Positions 1 to 6,559 of a DNA stretch of 8,407 nt are shown here, piece after piece (within the stretch, counting starts at the first letter, position 1; each line of letters opens with the position of its first letter). The position numbers and the translations under genes are program-made. The notes under the pieces were generated by a model. It saw only the letters and a list, made by a program, of their open reading frames with translations, did no database searches and was not told the DNA's origin. Origin of the DNA: JBBPYR01 sp038199755 (GTDB lineage Bacteria > Chloroflexota > Ktedonobacteria > Ktedonobacterales > Ktedonobacteraceae). Location of the stretch: the NCBI GenBank assembly GCA_038199755.1, contig JBBPYR010000324.1, positions 1-8,407 on the forward strand, in the 5' to 3' direction.

Positions 1-108
1 AAACACAAACCACATCTAGCCGTTGTTATTTCGTTTGTTGTGGGTGTTTTGTTATGCTCACAAGCCAAACACAACCAACAGCACAACATCCCAGACGAAG
101 CACTGTAG
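1..108 (+). CDS. Possible C-terminal tail of an upstream gene (partial, tentative)
   Basis: The frame starting at base 1 is open until a TAG at 106-108 and encodes about 35 residues. These include a hydrophobic run (LAVVISFVVGVLLC) followed by a polar tail ending IPDEAL. This could be the membrane-anchored end of an upstream protein, perhaps the GlcD subunit that normally precedes GlcE, but nothing in these residues is diagnostic. A second + frame is also open here, so an open frame this short may be chance. The same stretch has a G/T-rich part (about 21-54) and a C/A-rich part (about 62-90) that can pair imperfectly (36-42 with 82-88, 44-49 with 67-72), so it may instead be noncoding leader. 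Confidence 0.22.
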   Translation, partial: KHKPHLAVVISFVVGVLLCSQAKHNQQHNIPDEAL

Positions 109-135
109 GTGTTGAGGATGCGAAAGTTGAAACAT

Positions 136-139
136 GGAG
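136..139 (+). promoter_or_regulatory. Ribosome binding site deciding the glcE start
   Basis: GGAG lies 8 nt before the ATG at 148. The in-frame alternatives upstream (GTG 109, TTG 112, ATG 118) have weaker support: the GAGG at 114-117 directly abuts ATG 118 with no spacer. The ATG at 148 is therefore preferred. Confidence 0.6.
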
Positions 140-147
140 CATACAAA

Positions 148-1482
148 ATGGGCAACTTAGAACTCTTTACAGCGACCACACAAACACAACTCCCTGAGAT
201 CAGCGTCAGCAATGACCCCGACACACTACGCAACTACACCATCGATGGCGTGCTGCCACGACTCGTCATCACCCCCAGCACAGTCGCTGAAGCCGCACAG
301 GTCGTCACGCTCGCCAGTCAGCACGACCTGCACCTGATCGCACGTGGCAACGGCTCCTACCTCAACATAGGCAGCGTGCCCGAACAAATTGATGTGCTAC
401 TCGAAACCAACAAGCTGACACGCCTACTTGAGCACGAAGCACCTGATCTCACCTGCCATGTCGAAGCAGGCCTCACGCTCGGTGCCTTACAAGCGTATCT
501 CAAAACAAAAGGGCAACGTCTGGCACTCGACCCGCCCAACGCGCAAGAGGCCACACTCGGTGGCATCTTAGCCGCCAACGCCAGTGGCCCCAAACGTTTG
601 CGCTACGGTACCGCACGTGATCTCGTGATTGGGCTCCGCGTGATACAAGCCACAGGTGAAATTGCCCGCAGTGGTGGTAGCGTCGTAAAAAACGTCGCTG
701 GTTACGACCTCAACAAGCTGTACATTGGCTCATTGGGTACCCTGGGCGTGATTGTCGAATGCAATTTTAAGCTACACCCCTTGCCAGTGGCCGAACGCAC
801 GCTCCTCCTCACCTATCCCAACGCCACCGACGCCATGCAAACCGTCATCTCCATCAACGCCTCCCTGCTGTCACCGAGCGCATTAGAACTCATCGACGCC
901 GGAGCCGCCAGCGATATGACCGACTTCTTCGGCCTTAATCTTCCCGCTAATGGCTATACGCTAGCAATAAACTTCGAGGATAGCCCCACTGCCGTGAATC
1001 GTCAGATAGACGAAGCCCGCCTGATAGCACGCAGCCATAATGCCCTGCTCGGTGATGATCTGGAAGGTGAGCAGCAAGCGCGTTTCTGGGATGTCATACG
1101 TGAACACACTCAAGGTACGCTTACCTGCAAAGTGGCCTTGCTCGTTTCGCAGGTCGCACCATATTTGCAACACCTTGAGCACATCTGCCGCAGGCATGAC
1201 CTGGAAGCTGCTGTGATCGCGCACGCAGGCAATGGTGTGCTCTATATCGAACTACGCCCAGGCGACGCGACGCCTCGTTTAGTTGAAGCTATTGCAGCAT
1301 TACGTATGCACGCACAGGAACTACGTGGTAGTATGGTAGTTGAACGTTGTCCCGTTGATCTCAAACGTCGCCTCTCCGTCTGGGGCGAGCCAGGTGCAGA
1401 TTTTCGCATGATGCAACGTCTCAAGCAACAGTTTGATCCTAAAGGTATGTTTGTAAAAGGGCGGTATATAGGGGGCTTGTGA
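148..1482 (+). CDS. glcE: Glycolate oxidase FAD-binding subunit GlcE-like
   Basis: A 444-residue FAD-dependent subunit of a glycolate/2-hydroxyacid dehydrogenase, expected to work with GlcD and GlcF at the inner face of the membrane. The FAD_binding_4 (PCMH-type) fold is clear: PRLVITPSTVAEA at 37-49, RGNGS at 66-70 in the flavin-phosphate loop, PPNAQEATLGGILAANASG around 129-147, RDLVIGLRVI at 157-166 and KNVAGYDLNKLYIGSLGTLG at 181-200. The C-terminal half has AHAGNGVLY at 358-366 and ends with the family signature LKQQFDPKGMFVKGRYIGGL. It is longer than E. coli GlcE (about 350 residues), mostly through a longer middle region. Upstream in-frame starts at 109, 112 and 118 would add 10-13 residues. 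The stop overlaps the next start by 4 nt, so translation is probably coupled. The FAD-oxidase family is certain; glycolate as substrate is inferred from the linked glcF. Confidence 0.9.
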   Translation: MGNLELFTATTQTQLPEISVSNDPDTLRNYTIDGVLPRLVITPSTVAEAAQVVTLASQHDLHLIARGNGSYLNIGSVPEQIDVLLETNKLTRLLEHEAPDLTCHVEAGLTLGALQAYLKTKGQRLALDPPNAQEATLGGILAANASGPKRLRYGTARDLVIGLRVIQATGEIARSGGSVVKNVAGYDLNKLYIGSLGTLGVIVECNFKLHPLPVAERTLLLTYPNATDAMQTVISINASLLSPSALELIDAGAASDMTDFFGLNLPANGYTLAINFEDSPTAVNRQIDEARLIARSHNALLGDDLEGEQQARFWDVIREHTQGTLTCKVALLVSQVAPYLQHLEHICRRHDLEAAVIAHAGNGVLYIELRPGDATPRLVEAIAALRMHAQELRGSMVVERCPVDLKRRLSVWGEPGADFRMMQRLKQQFDPKGMFVKGRYIGGL

Positions 1483-2612
1483 TTACAGAAAATACATTCG
1501 TCGTCACCGCGCAAGTTGAATTTACACAGGCAGCGGTCACAGAATTAAAACAAATAGACAGTAGTACGACCATCGTCGAAGAGCTGACACCAGGTGTCGT
1601 GCTGTGTAGCACAGCTGACGTTGAGGCTCTCATGCGGCGCGTCACGAAAGAACATCCCATCTTTGTGCGTCACCTCGCGCCAGTACAGGTGATTGTTGAC
1701 CTGGCAAACAACGAGCAGGACGTAGGCACCATCGCCGCCGCCCTTGCAGCATTGCCCACCTTCGCACAGCTCGAACGCGGCATCCATTTTTCTGTGCAAA
1801 CACGCTTTGTGCAGGGTGATAAAAGTCAGAGCGAACGCCCCTATAGCAGCGGTCGCCTCAACCAAGCTCTCGCTGAGGCCTTTGCTGAAGAGACTGCCGC
1901 CATTGAGGATGTCAAAAAACCATTGGTCATCGTCTCCATCCTCTGCACACCACAAAAAGCCTATGCAGGCATCTCGCTAGCAGAAGAGAATCTAAGTACC
2001 TGGCCTGGTGGAGCACGGCACTTCGCCCACACAGAAGAGCTGATTAGCCGCGCCGAGTTCAAACTGCTAGAAGCTCTGGAAAATTTCGACATCAGCTTGC
2101 CAGAGCAAGGACGCGTACTTGACCTTGGTTCCGCCCCTGGTGGCTGGTCACGCCTGCTACTAGAGGCAGGTTTGCGCGTCATCTCAGTTGACCCGGCTCA
2201 TCTCGACCCGCGCCTTGAGCAATACAAACAAACCAAACAACTCGCATACTATTCCGGCAGAGCCGAAGAATTCCTTGAGGAAGCCATTGAAAGGCACATT
2301 ATGTTCGCCGCTATCGTCAACGATATGCGCATGGACGCACGTGATGCCGCCCGCCTTCTGGTGCAGGCAGCACAGTGCCTGCGCGAGGATGGCTTTGTCA
2401 TCAGCACCCTCAAGCTGCCACACGCTACCCAAACCATTAATCCACTGGCAACCATGCGCGAGGCTGTACGCATCATGCAAAAAGGCTACGGCATTGTGCA
2501 GGCGCGACAACTGTTCCATAACCGCCAGGAAGTCACCGTCGTAGCGGCACAACCACTACCACAACCAACAAAACCACTTGACTATAGGAAGCCAATGCAA
2601 GAACGGAGATAG
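1479..2612 (+). CDS. RlmM/FtsJ-like ribose 2'-O-methyltransferase
   Basis: A 377-residue SAM-dependent RNA methyltransferase of the RrmJ/FtsJ fold, most like E. coli RlmM (366 residues), which 2'-O-methylates C2498 of 23S rRNA. Residues 1-185 form a variable N-terminal region, probably THUMP-like RNA binding. The catalytic domain begins at SRAEFKLLEAL (190-200). Motif I is VLDLGSAPGGW (213-223), and SVDPAHLDPRL (236-246) follows. The FtsJ catalytic tetrad K-D-K-E is intact as K195, D282 (VNDMRMD), K312 (STLKLP) and E351. IVQARQLFHNRQEVTVV (339-355) closely resembles the RlmM C-terminal motif as I recall it. It starts with GTG overlapping the glcE stop (GTGA), behind a G-run at 1471-1475, and ends 2 nt before glcF. 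An rRNA-modification gene inside a glycolate oxidase operon is unusual. The 2'-O-methyltransferase class is firm; the exact target is inferred. Confidence 0.85.
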   Translation: MITENTFVVTAQVEFTQAAVTELKQIDSSTTIVEELTPGVVLCSTADVEALMRRVTKEHPIFVRHLAPVQVIVDLANNEQDVGTIAAALAALPTFAQLERGIHFSVQTRFVQGDKSQSERPYSSGRLNQALAEAFAEETAAIEDVKKPLVIVSILCTPQKAYAGISLAEENLSTWPGGARHFAHTEELISRAEFKLLEALENFDISLPEQGRVLDLGSAPGGWSRLLLEAGLRVISVDPAHLDPRLEQYKQTKQLAYYSGRAEEFLEEAIERHIMFAAIVNDMRMDARDAARLLVQAAQCLREDGFVISTLKLPHATQTINPLATMREAVRIMQKGYGIVQARQLFHNRQEVTVVAAQPLPQPTKPLDYRKPMQERR

Positions 2613-2614
2613 CA

Positions 2615-4174
2615 ATGACGCTGGAATCTACACCCATCACTATCACCCCACCAACCGAAGGGCCATTACGTCGCCACACCCATGCCTACGACTTAATGCG
2701 GCAGTGCATCCATTGCGGCTTCTGCCTGCCTACCTGCCCCACCTATGCTGTGCTTGGGGTCGAAATGGACTCTCCCCGTGGCCGCATCTATCAGATGCAG
2801 GCGGTCTCGGAAGGTCGCCTTGCCATCTCCGACGACTTTATTGAGCACATGAATTGCTGTCTTGGCTGCCGCGCCTGCGAAACCGCCTGCCCATCAGGTG
2901 TACAATTTGGCAAGCTCATCGAGGCGGCACGCGAACAAATTCAGCTTTCAACCCCCAACATCGCGCTTGCAGAGGGCGCGGATTCTCACGGTTCGGACGA
3001 GTACGAATCGCTGGTTAGCCCAACCATGCAACCCGCTCTCAATTCCATTGCCGCCCAACTGCTCCATCGTTTCTTCTTTGATCTCATGCTCCCCTCACGC
3101 CTCGTGCTCACCCTTGTCTTTGCGGGACTCAAAATCTATCAGCGGACAGGTCTGCAAGCCCTCGTCCATCGCACTGGCCTGTTCGACGCCATCAATGCGC
3201 TACCAACGCCATTTCAGGGCAAGCTCAAAGTACCGGAAGCACTGATGGACGCGGCCACAGGAGACATCATTCCGCAGCCATTGCCGCAGGTAACGCCCGC
3301 CATTGGGCACACCCGCTATCGGGTTGGCCTCATCAGCGGCTGCATCATGGATCAAGTCTTCCGCAACGTCAATGAAGCCACCATCCGCGTCTTGACCGCC
3401 AACGGCTGCGAGGTGATCACTCCCACCGAGCAAGGTTGCTGTGGAGCCCTACACGTCCACGGTGGCGAGGCGGAACGAGGCCGTGAGCTCGCACGCCACA
3501 ACATCGACATCTTCGCGCAGTACAATTGCGATGCCATCATCATCAACGCAGCAGGCTGTGGCTCGACGCTCAAAGAATACCATCACCTGTTGCGTGACGA
3601 TACTACCTATGCCGCCCGTGCCGAGGCCTTCAGCAATAAGGTCAAAGATGTTAGTGAGTTTCTGGCAAGCATCACGCTGAACCCCGATATGGGTGCCTTA
3701 GATACCACCGTTACCTATCATGACGCCTGTCACCTTGCTCACGGTCAAAAGATCAGGCAGCAGCCACGCCAACTCCTCAAAAGTATTCCCGGCCTCAAGA
3801 TCGTTGATCTCAAAGAGTCCGATTGGTGCTGTGGTAGTGCTGGCATCTATAACATCGTCAATCAGGATATGGGCGCGCAATTATTAGAGCGCAAACTTGA
3901 TAACATTGTAGCAACCAATGCCAGCGTCATCGTCTCTGGCAACCCCGGCTGCACCATGCAGATCGCGATGGGCATACGGAAGCGCGGCTTACCCATGGAG
4001 GTAAAACACCCCGTCCAATTGCTTGACGACGCCTACCGCGCAGGTGGCCTGTATGCGGCACCAACACAACAGGTCGCGACACCACAACGCCCACAACAAC
4101 TACTGCTATTCATCGGCGTCGGTATCGGTGCCCTGCTAGCTTTCTTGTTCTTGCGTCGTCGCCGTGTTCGCTAG
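2615..4174 (+). CDS. glcF: Glycolate oxidase iron-sulfur subunit GlcF-like, with C-terminal membrane anchor
   Basis: A 519-residue electron-transfer subunit that would take electrons from the flavin subunits into the quinone pool. The N-terminus carries two [4Fe-4S] ferredoxin motifs, C31-x2-C34-x2-C37-x3-C41-P and C82-x2-C85-x2-C88-x3-C92-P. Two CCG (DUF224-type) domains follow. The first has C243, C275-C276-G and C315; the second has C372, C405-C406-G and C446. A hydrophobic amphipathic stretch (about 150-190) links the two halves, as in relatives. The protein is about 110 residues longer than E. coli GlcF (407). After the second CCG domain comes a Pro/Gln-rich linker (about 481-495), then a single hydrophobic segment (496-513) and a basic tail RRRRVR, which looks like a tail anchor with the cytosolic side outside the helix. 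GGAG at 2605-2608 lies 6 nt before the ATG. It closes the operon. Confidence 0.9.
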   Translation: MTLESTPITITPPTEGPLRRHTHAYDLMRQCIHCGFCLPTCPTYAVLGVEMDSPRGRIYQMQAVSEGRLAISDDFIEHMNCCLGCRACETACPSGVQFGKLIEAAREQIQLSTPNIALAEGADSHGSDEYESLVSPTMQPALNSIAAQLLHRFFFDLMLPSRLVLTLVFAGLKIYQRTGLQALVHRTGLFDAINALPTPFQGKLKVPEALMDAATGDIIPQPLPQVTPAIGHTRYRVGLISGCIMDQVFRNVNEATIRVLTANGCEVITPTEQGCCGALHVHGGEAERGRELARHNIDIFAQYNCDAIIINAAGCGSTLKEYHHLLRDDTTYAARAEAFSNKVKDVSEFLASITLNPDMGALDTTVTYHDACHLAHGQKIRQQPRQLLKSIPGLKIVDLKESDWCCGSAGIYNIVNQDMGAQLLERKLDNIVATNASVIVSGNPGCTMQIAMGIRKRGLPMEVKHPVQLLDDAYRAGGLYAAPTQQVATPQRPQQLLLFIGVGIGALLAFLFLRRRRVR

Positions 4175-4186
4175 TATAACCATAGC

Positions 4187-4242
4187 GAGATGCATCACTA
4201 CTTTTTATAAGTAAAACTCATTATAGAATAGTGATGCATCTC
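4187..4242. repeat. Perfect 14-bp inverted repeat (56-nt hairpin)
   Basis: GAGATGCATCACTA (4187-4200) and TAGTGATGCATCTC (4229-4242) are perfect inverted copies around a 28-nt spacer. The spacer itself pairs further (TATAA 4206-4210 with TTATA 4221-4225, plus flanking U-A and G-U pairs), so the whole element can fold into one hairpin. It starts 12 nt after the glcF stop. No T-run follows, so it is not a standard intrinsic terminator. It could be an operator whose right arm covers the -35 region of the promoter at 4259-4267, an mRNA 3'-end stabiliser, or a small mobile palindromic repeat. Confidence 0.8.
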
Positions 4243-4258
4243 ATTTCCTCACAATTTA

Positions 4259-4267
4259 TGCTATAAT
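4259..4267 (+). promoter_or_regulatory. Extended -10 promoter
   Basis: TGCTATAAT is a perfect extended -10 element (TG-n-TATAAT). No recognisable -35 box lies 17 nt upstream, where the right arm of the 14-bp inverted repeat ends. Extended -10 promoters often lack a good -35. Transcription would start near 4274 and run into the structured segment that ends at the terminator at 4416-4456. Confidence 0.5.
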
Positions 4268-4274
4268 TGCTATT

Positions 4275-4304
4275 ACAAGCACATTTATATAAGTGCTTGT
4301 TTTT
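4275..4304 (+). terminator. Intrinsic terminator downstream of glcF
   Basis: ACAAGCAC (4275-4282) and GTGCTTGT (4293-4300) form a perfect 8-bp stem with a 10-nt AT-rich loop, followed by T4300-T4304. This is a reasonable Rho-independent terminator for the glc operon, about 100 nt after its last stop codon. It also begins almost exactly at the predicted start of transcription from the extended -10 element, so it could instead be a 5' hairpin of that transcript. Confidence 0.6.
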
Positions 4305-4415
4305 CAAGCTGCTTCTATCCTCCAACTGGAAGGTTGGTAATACTACACCTATATGAATAGGGGAGTAACGACCTTCTGCACCACGAAAGAAGTACGTAGT
4401 CAGTCGCACAGAGCG

Positions 4416-4456
4416 AGAGGTGCAAATCTGCTTAAACAGCAGTTTGCACCTCTTTT
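4416..4456 (+). terminator. Strong intrinsic terminator
   Basis: AGAGGTGCAAA (4416-4426) pairs perfectly with TTTGCACCTCT (4443-4453). After a one-base bulge (T4427), CTGCT (4428-4432) pairs with AGCAG (4438-4442) around a 5-nt loop. T4453-T4456 follows. At 16 bp it is the strongest hairpin in the gap, and it lies 163 nt upstream of the next start codon. Confidence 0.75.
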
Positions 4457-4518
4457 GTATATCATCTATCGGTCACACTCCTTCAAAATGACTCAGAGAG
4501 AATACTCAATTCTTTGCA

Positions 4519-4547
4519 TTGACAATTTCTTCTCCATACGCTAATTT
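4519..4547 (+). promoter_or_regulatory. Sigma-70-type promoter for the ethylene-binding protein
   Basis: A perfect TTGACA (4519-4524) is followed after 17 nt by TAATTT (4542-4547), a weak -10. A closer -10 match (TTTAAT, 4546-4551) would need a 21-nt spacer. The predicted leader is about 65 nt. AAGGAAGGA (4601-4609) lies 10 nt before the ATG at 4620. Confidence 0.45.
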
Positions 4548-4619
4548 TAATATGCACGCTCAAAAGCTCGTTCTGGCTAGGAATAGACCTAGTAGTTGGG
4601 AAGGAAGGATATTTGCATA

Positions 4620-5321
4620 ATGAAGCACAGCGGCCTTGATAAGCACAATAATGTGAATAGATTAGTGGATATACTACTCGTGGGCAGTGTAACACTCGCT
4701 ATCGGGTTGAGTCTTTACTATGTATGGCTGAAATGGCTTCACCTCTTGCTGAATACCGATGGTTTAGCACCTCACGGCTACTGTTTTCTGTGGAATCCAG
4801 CACTTGTCACCTTACATGTCAGTTCTGACATGATTATTGGATTAGCATATATTGCTATTTCGGCCACACTCTTGTATTTTGTAATGAAAGCACGACACAA
4901 TCTGCCTTTTCACTGGATATTTGTCGCGTTTGGAACCTTCATCATTGCCTGTGGTATAACCCACTTCATGGAAGTATGGACATTGTGGAATGCCACCTAT
5001 TGGCTCTCAGGCAGTATCAAATCCGTCACGGCAATCGCCTCTGTCGCTACAGCCACCGTTCTACCAACACTGGTACCTAAAGCGATGAAGCTCATTGAAG
5101 ACGCAAAAGTCTCCGAGGAGCGAAAGCACCAACTCGAGCAGGCCAATCAAGAACTCAAAGGATTATATGCGCAGGTGGCTGAAGCACTGCAACAAAGTGA
5201 ACAACGCTATGGACAATTGGCAGAAGCCCTTCCCCTACTCGTCTGGACTGCTCAACCAGATGGCACGCTTTCCTATTTGAATCGGCAATGGTCCGATTAT
5301 AAAGGCATTTACACGACGTAA
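4620..5321 (+). CDS. Ethylene-receptor-like (ETR1-type) membrane sensor, truncated in its PAS domain
   Basis: A 233-residue membrane protein. An N-terminal hydrophobic helix (about 14-42) precedes the three-helix domain typical of ethylene receptors: helices near 61-89, 96-118 and 127-153. All ETR1 ligand-site residues are present: D70 (ETR1 D25), Y77 (Y32), I108 (I62), and the Cu(I) ligands C111 (C65) and H115 (H69) in IIACGITHF. The preceding GYCFLWNP and the following MEVWTLWN match the bacterial branch of this family as I remember it. A coiled coil (about 155-200) leads into the start of a PAS domain (PLLVWTAQPDGTLSYLNRQW), but the protein ends nine residues later at SDYKGIYTT. The rest of the PAS domain and the histidine kinase core are missing. 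The stop lies inside the 3' end of the opposite-strand peptidase gene, which suggests a deletion joined the two. Base composition looks more AT-rich than its neighbours. It may be a decaying kinase or a surviving stand-alone copper/ethylene-binding protein. Confidence 0.8.
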   Translation: MKHSGLDKHNNVNRLVDILLVGSVTLAIGLSLYYVWLKWLHLLLNTDGLAPHGYCFLWNPALVTLHVSSDMIIGLAYIAISATLLYFVMKARHNLPFHWIFVAFGTFIIACGITHFMEVWTLWNATYWLSGSIKSVTAIASVATATVLPTLVPKAMKLIEDAKVSEERKHQLEQANQELKGLYAQVAEALQQSEQRYGQLAEALPLLVWTAQPDGTLSYLNRQWSDYKGIYTT

Positions 5322-6496
5322 ATCGACTCCTGTGGCTGTGAAAGCCACTGACAACCCTCCGTTTTCACTAGCACCTCATCCTCCTGGCTCACATAGCCGC
5401 GCTCAGTCAAAACGCCTAGTTCCAGCGTAAAGACAACGCCCTCTTCTACGTTATAAAAGGGGGTGTCACCGTAGCGCGGCCAGCGGGGACCCAGCAAAGG
5501 GCCACCATCATGCGCATGGCGACCCACACTATGCCCAAGCGCGTGCTGATATTCAGGATAGCCCGAACGCACCAAGAAATCACGCGCCGCCTCATCCACC
5601 TGCCAGCCCTTCACTCCCGGACGAAGCACTGCTTTTCCCGCCTCAATTGCCCCTCTCACGGCGGCAAAGGCGCGCTGTACCACCTCTGGTATATCCTGCT
5701 CTCCATCTTTGCGCACATACCAGATGCGCTGCAAATCCGAACAATAGCCCTGATACTTCACACCAAGATCAAGGCTCGCCACAAAGCCCGGCTCCAACTG
5801 AATTGTGCCAGGGACACCATGCCCAAAGAGCGTGTGCGGCCCAAACTTCACACCAGGACAACTAGCATACGACCACGCCGCTCCCAACTGACGATGTTGC
5901 ATCTCAGTATGCAGCATCTCGCTCGTCTCAGCTTCCGTTACACCGGGGCGCAAAAAACTTGTCACCTTGCCAAATAGTTCGTCCGTCTCGAAAATTGCGT
6001 GCTGCATCAGCTCCAACTCGCTTGGCGTCTTGCGGCTGCGCAGGCGCGAGATCAACGGACCCGACGAGGCAAAACGCTGTGCATAAGGCGTCCCCTTGAG
6101 ATACTCCACCAACTGCATATACATCCCATGCGTCAAACCGTCAGCCGCCACATCGTCAATCGAGTAATTGAGCGCAATCGAGGCAGGATCGAGTCGTTGC
6201 AACACTTCCACCAGCGCAGGCCCAATATCCTCCGTATAGCCAACCACCGTCGTATACAACTGCGATTGCTTCACAAGATCATCATCATAACGTGCAACCA
6301 CCGCGATCCGCTCACCCTGCCGCGTCAACAAAAACGCTGAGTGCCACGTCACATCATGGCTCACAATCAACTTCAATGCTGGGTCCGGCTGCTCGTCCGT
6401 CTCACGCACAAACGTCAGCCAGCAATCCACATGCACCTCATTCAAAATACGAATCGCCTGCTCTATCTTTTCCGCCTGTAAAACCGTTTTCGTCAT
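5309..6496 (-). CDS. M24 family metallopeptidase (Xaa-Pro aminopeptidase-like)
   Basis: A complete 395-residue cytosolic metallopeptidase of the pita-bread (M24, PepP/PepQ-like) fold, predicted to cleave N-terminal residues before proline or to split dipeptides. Residues 1-150 form the creatinase-like N-terminal domain. The catalytic domain follows LRSRKTPSELELM (152-164). All five dinuclear-metal ligands are visible: D243 (SLDLGVKYQGY), D254 (CSDLQRIW), H322 (ALGHSVGRHAHDGG), E359 (FTLELGV) and E372 (SQEDEVLV). There is no signal peptide or membrane segment. It reads from ATG 6496; GGAG at 6508-6505 is 8 nt upstream and AAGG abuts the start. The last residues QESIYVV look like a natural family C-terminus, so the gene is intact even though its last 13 nt overlap the truncated sensor gene. 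The exact substrate is not readable from sequence. Confidence 0.88.
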   Translation of the reverse strand: MTKTVLQAEKIEQAIRILNEVHVDCWLTFVRETDEQPDPALKLIVSHDVTWHSAFLLTRQGERIAVVARYDDDLVKQSQLYTTVVGYTEDIGPALVEVLQRLDPASIALNYSIDDVAADGLTHGMYMQLVEYLKGTPYAQRFASSGPLISRLRSRKTPSELELMQHAIFETDELFGKVTSFLRPGVTEAETSEMLHTEMQHRQLGAAWSYASCPGVKFGPHTLFGHGVPGTIQLEPGFVASLDLGVKYQGYCSDLQRIWYVRKDGEQDIPEVVQRAFAAVRGAIEAGKAVLRPGVKGWQVDEAARDFLVRSGYPEYQHALGHSVGRHAHDGGPLLGPRWPRYGDTPFYNVEEGVVFTLELGVLTERGYVSQEDEVLVKTEGCQWLSQPQESIYVV

Positions 6497-6520
6497 CCTT
6501 CACACTCCAAACAAAATAGT

Positions 6521-6539
6521 GATGCCCCTTGTGGGCATC
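6521..6539 (-). other. Hairpin in the peptidase leader
   Basis: GATGCCC (6521-6527) and GGGCATC (6533-6539) form a perfect 7-bp stem with a 5-nt loop. In the minus-strand mRNA it sits just upstream of the GGAG (6508-6505) of the peptidase gene. No T-run follows in either direction, so it is more likely a leader structure or repeat fragment than a terminator. Confidence 0.45.
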
Positions 6540-6559
6540 CAACGAACCCGCACACCCAA

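Larger units (their letters stand above)
4274..4457 (+). ncRNA. Candidate structured RNA (small RNA or attenuating leader)
   Basis: The segment runs from a predicted start site to a strong terminator and has no convincing reading frame. Visible helices are GAAGGT/ACCTTC (4329-4334 with 4371-4376), enclosing TACT/AGTA (4341-4344 with 4364-4367) and CCTAT/ATAGG (4348-4352 with 4357-4361, loop ATGA). TCGC/GCGA (4404-4407 with 4413-4416) also forms. TGCACC (4377-4382) can pair with GGTGCA (4419-4424), which is part of the 5' arm of the terminator, so the two pairings exclude each other as in an attenuator or riboswitch. CCAAC/GTTGG (4322-4326 with 4333-4337) competes with the first helix. It could be a free small RNA of about 180 nt, or a leader controlling the gene at 4620. 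I could not match it to a known family. Confidence 0.4.

Noticed and set aside
1545..1955. 136-codon minus-strand frame under the methyltransferase gene
   Set aside because: It is a shadow of a gene with intact catalytic motifs, and the translation shows no domain.
4361..4420. Resemblance to the yybP-ykoY (manganese) riboswitch: GGGGAGTAACG followed downstream by GCGAGAGG
   Set aside because: The closing helix of that family needs the bases before GGGGAGTA to pair with a CCTTT-like end after the GAGA; here the bases (AATA and GGTGC) are not complementary, and GGGGAGTA is partly used in another helix.
4353..4544. Short + strand frame starting ATG at 4353
   Set aside because: It runs straight through the 16-bp terminator hairpin and the TTGACA promoter, has no ribosome binding site, and encodes nothing recognisable.
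5510..5977. Long + strand open frame opposite the M24 peptidase gene
   Set aside because: It is antisense to a well-conserved enzyme with all five metal ligands, has no ribosome binding site, and its product is compositionally odd (rich in His, Arg, Thr).
4227..6525. AATAGTGATGC at 4227-4237 and again at 6515-6525, suggesting flanking direct repeats of an inserted segment
   Set aside because: An 11-base match is expected several times by chance in a window of this size, and the segment between has no transposase or other mobility gene.
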